DNA of 64,000 nucleotides, taken from the NCBI GenBank assembly GCA_013146195.2, contig CM028382.1, positions 6,828,767 to 6,892,766 of the forward strand. The letters are read 5' to 3'. The DNA is from Codonopsis lanceolata. Its lineage: Eukaryota; Streptophyta; Magnoliopsida; Asterales; Campanulaceae. This document shows positions 60,601 through 64,000 of this stretch, one piece after another. The notes below the pieces were generated by a model. That model made no database searches and was not told where the DNA came from. It saw only the letters and a program-made list of their open reading frames with translations. Position 1 is the stretch's first letter. Every line of letters begins with the position of its first letter. The position numbers and the translations under genes are program-made.

Positions 60601-60897
60601 AAAGATAGGTGTGGCGGACGACCTGGGATGGTGAGAAACGGATTGCTTTCTCAACTTGGCAAGCCGCGGCCGGGAGGTGGACCCCACAGTCGGTTTCCCG
60701 GAAGCCAAAGGCTGTGAATTGAACCCAAAGTTGGAGCCAGAATTTGAATTGTTGGAGGAGTTCATGATGTTGTTTAATTGATTAAGATTGTTGTTGTTGG
60801 AACAAAACCCAGAAAAAATATACGAAGGATTAAACTGACCGTTGGAGTGGTGATGATGATGGGAATGTTGGGAGTCTAGGAACGCCGCCGGTGACAT
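30664..60897 (-). CDS. TPR16: TPR and J-domain cochaperone, plant TPR15/TPR16-like
   Basis: Eleven exons, all GT-AG and phase-consistent: 58490-60897, 58051-58290, 55163-55292, 49636-49788, 47827-48071, 47664-47733, 46468-46674, 42040-42272, 41196-41274, 40979-41116, 30664-30867. The total is 4107 bp, 1368 residues. Residues 1-800 are low complexity: His, Asn and Ser runs at the start, then repeated short blocks such as LPNEIRKLNIEG, LPNEMKKMNIHD and ISDELQKLKVDG, and a basic patch KKKKGKSRKATIDPLK. TPR-type helices lie at about 803-926 (RGNQAYGSGDLSKAEDYYTQ, CYSNRAATRMSLGRMREALK), 950-1060 and 1083-1151 (AGNEAFQSGRHAEAVEHYTA). The J-domain is at about 1223-1310 with HPD at 1252-1254 and YAVLSNPTKRSRYD at its end. 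TPRs bind Hsp70/Hsp90 C-termini and HPD stimulates the Hsp70 ATPase. The related animal protein is DNAJC7. The gene is intact despite transposons in most long introns. The family call is firm; the exact orthologue (TPR15 or TPR16) is not. Confidence 0.95.
31153..31410. mobile_element. Stowaway-like MITE, copy 2 (intron 10)
   Basis: 258 bp with inverted termini ctccctccgtccctaattta and taatttagggacggagggag. TA precedes the left end (31151-31152); the right side reads TT, a mutated duplication. It is very similar to 12807-13067 over the right half. Confidence 0.85.
31780..32665 (+). repeat. GTGACAC-word dispersed repeat, copy 2 (intron 10)
   Basis: Starts with a conserved GC-richer head (gccacgtgtcaactcgg, gcattaatgagaagtttctc, ccagtgcccctt). 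It continues as about 450 bases of degenerate aaaagtgacacattttaaa words, and closes with cacgtgaggggtgacgctgt, a patch able to form a hairpin (gtcttacggattaagac) and ccttacaggagacct. No coding capacity. The head and array recur at 63290-64000, the array and tail inverted at 8165-8450. Confidence 0.7.
32695..32815 (+). mobile_element. 5-prime truncated LINE end (intron 10)
   Basis: Shares with the end of the 34.2-38.2 kb LINE the words gtaaatagtacgcgtcacc (there gtaaataggacgcgtaacc), tgacgccctctatatat and ttacttatcaaaac. Only the last 120 bases of a LINE are present. Confidence 0.65.
32816..34205. other. Intron 10 sequence, no gene recognised
   Basis: A MITE-like end (gattgggagggagggagta) lies at 32999-33020. 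The rest is unremarkable AT-rich intron DNA. Confidence 0.4.
34206..38221 (+). mobile_element. LINE (L1 clade) retrotransposon, nearly full-length, inactive
   Basis: Inserted in intron 10, antisense to the host gene. A remnant of ORF1 (34223-34537, ending in an Arg/Leu-rich GLRELKQLQRSLNFEQ segment) precedes ORF2, which starts at the ATG at 34540. The apurinic-type endonuclease (34540-35210) shows RIIAWNVWGLN, CLVETKI and FSRIDRFLVSADW. Reverse transcriptase (about 35640-36830) shows KAPGPDGF, LIPKKKGA, DFRPISLVGGVYKLISKV and an intact FADD at 36598-36609. A zf-RVT segment (CKECEESVNHLVLHCPVVGELW) lies at 37750-37830. A poly-A tail ends at 38221. In-frame stops at 34717, 34999 and 36282 plus frameshifts near 35170, 35575 and after 36400 make it dead. 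The first part of ORF1 is missing. Confidence 0.92.
38222..39240. other. Intron 10 sequence, no gene recognised
   Basis: No family resemblance seen on either strand. It follows the LINE poly-A tail directly. Confidence 0.4.
39245..40165. mobile_element. LTR-like GC-richer block (intron 10)
   Basis: A compositional island within the AT-rich intron. It begins near tgttagtgtagaatgtgagt and ends near cctactaca. A TATA-like ctatttatag is at 39478-39487 and short inverted words (tgatcatgcaatgatca) occur at 39540-39556. It has no coding region. The features resemble a solo LTR, but no second copy or target duplication was found. Confidence 0.35.
43995..44062 (+). mobile_element. LINE reverse-transcriptase scrap (intron 7)
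   Basis: A plus-strand frame reads FERRLAGWKRQRVSKDGQ. This matches the segment after the reverse transcriptase core in the 34-kb LINE (RFERPLVGWKK, then SKGGRL). The flanks from 43850 to 44340 may belong to the same decayed copy. Confidence 0.5.
44453..46015 (-). mobile_element. Small non-autonomous LTR retrotransposon (intron 7)
   Basis: Two direct repeats, 44453-44792 and 45642-46015, share diverged blocks in order: tgcag(t/c)tgata or tgcagtcgata, caaagtaataag, ggctg, atctcaaa, aaactgactct, accctaatcc or accctagtcc, cctaact, and attgatctt. On the minus strand, a primer-binding site TGGTGTCAGAGCG (initiator tRNA-Met type, one mismatch) follows the 5-prime LTR by three bases. A purine tract (ccagtgggaat) precedes the 3-prime LTR. 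Flanks ggcag (44448-44452) and gacag (46016-46020) match at 4 of 5 bases. The 850-bp interior has no gag or pol but a single reading frame of unknown origin. The element is about 1.56 kb and lies in the sense of the host gene. Confidence 0.75.
44835..45662 (-). pseudogene. Unidentified ORF inside the small LTR element
   Basis: One minus-strand frame is open from 45662 (no ATG at the start; it runs out of the LTR and through the primer site) to a TGA at 45066. It then continues in the same frame from 45065 to the stop at 44835, about 275 codons with one internal stop. Recognisable text includes GCPKLSDAELVNRTTWYWPC, a Lys/Asn-rich KVKYGNPKYGKQQVNKNH, and after the TGA VFSREYNLNEEIYLWPIFVK. It resembles neither gag, protease, integrase nor reverse transcriptase. 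The last part is faintly like the C-terminal region of F-box-associated proteins, but I do not claim that. It is probably captured host coding sequence. Confidence 0.5.
46675..47663. other. Intron 6, no inserted element recognised
   Basis: AT-rich with a (CA)n/(TA)n microsatellite at about 47610-47648. A word atgaagagctcat occurs near 47170-47192 with an approximate inverted partner (atgagctcttcat) near 47127-47139. No coding content. Confidence 0.4.
48155..48246. mobile_element. Truncated Stowaway-like MITE and (TA)n tract (intron 4)
   Basis: gggacggatgaaaaaggaaa and a terminal gaagggag followed by TA match the right half of the 260-bp family at 12807 and 31153. A (TA)n microsatellite follows directly (48219-48246). 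Confidence 0.6.
48250..48650 (-). mobile_element. 5-prime truncated LINE (intron 4)
   Basis: On the minus strand this is the last 400 bases of a LINE. It shares with the copy at 52.0-52.3 kb ggaacaccaaaa, ctcccaaa..gg.tttctcc and the terminal tttttgacaagtaa region (plus-strand reading). No poly-T remains beyond the MITE junction. Confidence 0.6.
50808..51066. mobile_element. Stowaway-like MITE, copy 3 (intron 3, inverted)
   Basis: 259 bp flanked by TA (50806-50807, 51067-51068). It has the family interior in reverse orientation: ccaaaataattttcctcttt, ttttaccattttacccttac, tactttaattatggtcaca. Termini are ctccctctgatttcaaa and its diverged complement. Confidence 0.8.
51985..54800 (-). mobile_element. 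LINE (L1 clade), 5-prime truncated, inactive (intron 3)
   Basis: Sense to the host gene. It starts within the linker before reverse transcriptase (CWRQKSQVQWLKEGDSNTKF) and continues through KGDKAPGPDGFSMAFF, QILDASFIANEVVDDRLKSG, CKLDIEKAYDNVNW and GLRQGDPLSPFLF. The catalytic motif at 53578-53589 reads FADG instead of FADD, a loss of a metal-binding Asp. Frameshifts occur near 54170-54020, 53430 and 52840. The zf-RVT remnant lacks several ligands. The endonuclease is absent. The 3-prime end is marked by plus-strand T runs at about 51958-51990. Confidence 0.9.
56294..57259 (-). mobile_element. LINE insertion(s) with 17-bp target duplication (intron 2)
   Basis: Perfect direct repeats of AAAATATTCTTCTTTCT at 56294-56310 and 57243-57259 enclose about 930 bp. 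The left edge is a T run (56311-56326), i.e. the poly-A tail of a minus-strand LINE. A zf-RVT-like segment (CVTCQRVLESHDYFFLLYD) reads at about 56700-56780. A second T run with gataagtaaaagcaatata (56829-56865) marks the tail of another LINE copy nested inside. Its body reads (minus strand) ASVAKRIEKIMRDFLWE at 57125-57195, matching the 34-kb LINE. Confidence 0.8.
57420..57980 (-). mobile_element. 5-prime truncated LINE with zf-RVT remnant (intron 2)
   Basis: On the minus strand, CIMCQNDNKTHEHLLVHCAM (57830-57890) is a zf-RVT knuckle. The copy ends in aataaaattgcttctttata at about 57430, a typical LINE 3-prime end. It is about 560 bp. No target duplication was found. Confidence 0.75.
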
Positions 60898-61118
60898 GCC
60901 GTCGGAGACGGAGACATTAAATCTGAGGACGGTGGGAAATGATTGTTTGTCGGATCAATCTCGTCAGTAGGCATAGGGTTAAGGGCAATATTGGGATTAT
61001 TTATGTTAGATTTAATGTCAGATTGTTTGTACACAGTAGGAATCAAGAATTCAAGAGAGAGGGGAAGGGGAAGGGGAAGGGGCCGGAGAAGAGCTGTGTT
61101 GTTAAACACTGTTTTCAC
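60876..61118 (-). promoter_or_regulatory. Overlapping upstream ORF in the leader of the TPR/J-domain gene
   Basis: An 80-codon frame starts at the ATG at 61118 and ends at TAG 60876-60878, overlapping the main start codon (60895-60897) by 22 bases in another frame. Further ATGs in this frame include one at 60926 (MSPSPTACHRRRS). If the transcript starts upstream of 61118 or 60926, scanning ribosomes would meet this frame first and pass the main ATG, reducing its translation. The transcript start is not known. Confidence 0.45.
61054..61085 (+). repeat. G-rich tandem tract in the TPR/J-domain leader
   Basis: Plus strand gagaggggaaggggaagggg continues to ggggccgg: four or more G4 runs spaced by AA. 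On the transcript strand it is CCCCTT repeats (coding PLPLPLPL within the uORF). The G-rich strand is the template strand and could form a quadruplex. Confidence 0.7.
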
Positions 61119-63285
61119 GGGTCATATGATTCTCTTTGCCAGGTTCTCTTTTTTCTTTCTTTTTCTTTCCTTTTTTTTTTTTGGTTTTTTGGGCAAGAAG
61201 GATGGGTAGATTTAGAAAGAAAAAGGTTTTTTTTTTTTTTTTTTAGGAATAATTGTGCCCTAAGTCAACCTCGGAAAGTTTTCAATCACTTTAATACTTT
61301 TACTAGTATACGTTATGGCACGACGTTAGTTTGAGAGTTTATCAATAAATAAAGTAGATATTATGAAAATAAATTAATATTTATTTATAATTTGTATGTG
61401 TTAAATATATGTATACTACACAACGAAAAGAGGAGAAAACATAAATACCAAACAAAATAAAACATTTTATTCGATATTTATTTCATAAGAAAACCAAGAA
61501 ATAAATATTTTAATTGTAACTATTATTAAAATACGAAAATAAAATTTGATTGTTTTCTCGATAGCGAAAACTCAGTTTTGTTTTTCTGGGGGTTCTTACT
61601 TAACAACAATGGTTGGTTTGGAAACATGAGATGTTAACTTTGTTCATTATTTCTACCTACACATAACACAAAGAAAATTAAACACATTCATTTAACCAAA
61701 TTTTTGTTTCATCTACAAAATTGGAATCTTTCCACATATTATATCATATAAAATTTAACAGGCGAACGGAGATACATTTTGATCAAAATTAATCAATCCT
61801 AAAAGCTAAAAAAATGACAATTAAATCATTAAAAACCAATACACATGTCCCAACAAACGAAACCACAACAATGAGAAGATATGAAGTATTCTATAAAAAT
61901 AAACTTGTGCCCTTGCCAATGACACGGTGCCAGTATGAGCGTGATCAATGTATGAACCGAGCACGATGAAAATAAATTAATATATCCTTAAGATTTTGTA
62001 GAGGTCGTATTAATGTAAATTACACACCAACATCTCGAAAATTAAAAAAATAACATATTTTATTGACCGTAAAAGTTTATAACTTATCTTAAAAGAAAAT
62101 TTATATAACTTATCTTAAAAGAGTATAATTAAGCATAAAAAGGAATTCTCTCTCTCACACACACACCAACCCAATACCTGTTAATTGAAATAAACTTAAA
62201 AATGAAAATCTCCGCAAACAAAAACCACAAAATAAATTGAATAAGATAAAGTGAACTAACAAAATATTATTTTGAAATCGAAATCACAAAGATTTCAGAC
62301 CAATAATGGAAATTAAACAACTTTTAAGAAAATAAAGAAATTAAAATACAAATATTCAAATTTACAAAAGTTGATTACAAAACTTAGAAACAAATTTTTT
62401 TTCAAACAAGAATTAAACTGATTAGTTAATTACGATAACAATCAAAAAAATTAAATACAAATATTTAAAATTAAAAACTTACAAACAATTTTTTTATTAA
62501 AAAAAAAATAAATCTAAGCCAGACACAAATTAAATTGGGATTCAGTTGATTACGATAGCAATCAATTAAGAAACTACAACTAAATATTTGTAAAATCGTA
62601 ATGGTCATTTTATTATTAATGAACTACTAAAAATATTATTTTGTTAAAAAAATTGACTTTCAAATGGAGTCTCTTTGCCCGGAATAGAGAGATTAATTAA
62701 TAATTTGCATACAAAATTGCGAACTAGAAAAAACTGGTCGGATAAAAATTAAATTGATTAAGTTAATTACAATAACAGTTAAAAGAAAAAAGATATTTCA
62801 AATTACAAAACTTACAATTTTTTTTATAAAAAAATTATTTAATAATTGTAAACCGTAATATCTCAATAATTTTCGCAGTAAAAGAGTGAATCTCAGAGAA
62901 ACTGATGAATAGGCAGATAGGAGGAGAGAGAAAGAGATAGAGAAGGAGTGAGAGATAAAAGGATTGTGGAAATAAAATAGGGATTAAAAAAACGTGATAA
63001 AAATGGTTGAGATTGTGAGATTAAATCCTGACCAATAATTGTGTTTGGTAAAAACCAATACTGGCTGGTAATTAGTTTTTTTGTAACCGACTGACCTGTT
63101 TTATATTATAAACATTTTTTGAAGGTAAGAACATGTGTACGATCGGAGCCCTAAAAAGAAAAAAAAAAATAGGATGTTGGAGCAAGCAACTCATAGAATA
63201 AGATCATGAATTAGCTAGTAAAAAAATGATCAAGATGAGAGGGAAAAAGGTTCAAAACGAGCAAGTGAACTGAAACTCACGGATC
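61119..63285. other. AT-rich upstream region, no gene recognised
   Basis: Contains the presumed promoter of the minus-strand TPR/J-domain gene near 61120-61300 (long T runs, no clear TATA box chosen). A diverged 171-bp-family MITE lies at about 62590-62700. A purine-rich stretch (gaggagagagaaagagatag) is at 62921-62940. Confidence 0.4.
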
Positions 63286-63289
63286 AAAC

Positions 63290-64000
63290 ATGTATCCACT
63301 TCAAAACACGCAGGTCGGCGAGAGGGGGCACGCCACGTGGTGCATGCAGAAGTCGTCAGTACATTAATGAAATGTTTGTTCATTTGCTCCGGTGCCCTCC
63401 TTCTTTTAGAACATGGCTGTCGAAGCTTCTAATGCTCAGACTTTGCATTTTAGTCATAAATCAACTTAAAACTTTGATAAACTTAGTTAAAGACAAAAGT
63501 GATACATTTAAAGACATCAAGACACACTTTCATACATAATAACTTACTGATAGATTAAAAGTGACACATTTAAAGACAAAAATGACACACTTTCATGCAT
63601 AATGATTTGCACATTGAGGAAATAAAAAGTAACATATTTAAAGAAAAAAGTGACGCATTTAAAGGAAAAAAACACAATTTTATAGATAATGACTTACACA
63701 TTGATAGACTAAACGTAACACATTTAAAAGTAAAACTGACACATTAAAGGTAAAAGTGATACAATTTTAAAGGTAAAAGTGATACATACAAGGCAAAAAA
63801 AAGTTGACGATTTTCATATATAAAAGCTAAGAAGTGGCGCTGTAATTTCCAAAAGTTGTGGAGTGTGTTGGTCCACAATTATGCTCAAATAGACTAAAGG
63901 AGGGGTGAATAGCCTATGATGCCATTTTAAAAAAAAAATCTTCTGGATATATTTAAAACGTAGATTTAGTGGCATTTGCAGTTTAGCGTATTGAGCATGT
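63290..64000 (+). repeat. GTGACAC-word dispersed repeat, copy 3 (runs off the window)
   Basis: The head gccacgtgg, cattaatgaaatgtttgttc, ctccggtgccctcc matches 31890-31970. The array of aaaagtgacacatttaaaga words runs from about 63490 to 63790. The tail reads aagaagtggcgctgtaattt at 63829-63848. Sequence after about 63870 is not clearly part of it. Confidence 0.65.

Noticed and set aside
1..64000. CRISPR arrays, operons, phage or plastid insertions
   Set aside because: No regular short repeats with unique spacers, no bacterial gene organisation and no plastid or mitochondrial gene text were seen; tandem repeats present are adjacent units without spacers.

Overview
This window reads as nuclear DNA of a dicot-type flowering plant with a repeat-rich, probably large genome. 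The evidence is GT-AG introns of up to about 10 kb, plant-type genes (an FBD-type F-box/LRR protein, a GH17 beta-1,3-glucanase, a TPR/J-domain cochaperone), many L1-type LINEs, LTR-retrotransposon pieces, Stowaway-like and hAT-like MITEs, SINEs, and a 100-base N gap from scaffolding. I cannot name the species. There are no CRISPR arrays, operons or bacterial features, and I found no tRNA or rRNA gene.

Layout. 1-2.4 kb: an intact single-exon F-box/LRR/FBD gene on the minus strand. 2.4-17.3 kb: no cellular gene that I recognise. It holds a Copia-like LTR remnant, a hAT-like MITE, a 32-bp minisatellite, a G-rich tract, a tRNA-derived SINE, a Copia protease fragment, a GC-richer unassigned block ending in the N gap, a Stowaway-like MITE and LTR-like sequence. 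17.37-18.95 kb: a Mutator-like element (Pack-MULE) with about 85-bp terminal inverted repeats and a 10-bp target duplication. It carries a broken copy of the ABITRAM (FAM206/Simiate) gene. 19.7-21.6 kb: a complete two-exon GH17 glucan endo-1,3-beta-glucosidase on the minus strand. 21.8-28.05 kb: a tandem segmental duplication. The second unit has gained a hAT-like insertion whose empty site is still visible in the first unit.

30.66-60.90 kb: one very large minus-strand gene of 11 exons. Every junction is GT-AG and in phase, giving a predicted 1368-residue protein with a long low-complexity N-terminus, TPR blocks and a C-terminal J-domain with HPD. It resembles the plant TPR15/TPR16 family of Hsp70/Hsp90 cochaperones. 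Most of the 30 kb is intron filled with transposons: a nearly full-length but dead LINE in intron 10, a small non-autonomous LTR element with a mysterious ORF in intron 7, and several LINE copies in introns 2-4. The 5-prime leader contains an overlapping uORF and a purine/pyrimidine-asymmetric tract. 61.1-64 kb: AT-rich upstream DNA ending in a copy of a dispersed repeat built of GTGACAC-type words.

I found no obviously new multi-gene system. The most interesting items are the ABITRAM-carrying Pack-MULE, the 1.56-kb LTR element carrying an unidentified coding sequence, two dispersed repeat families built of short degenerate words (ATCGCG type and GTGACAC type), and the duplication whose two copies can be compared to date insertions. 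The three cellular genes do not form a pathway; their proximity looks incidental.
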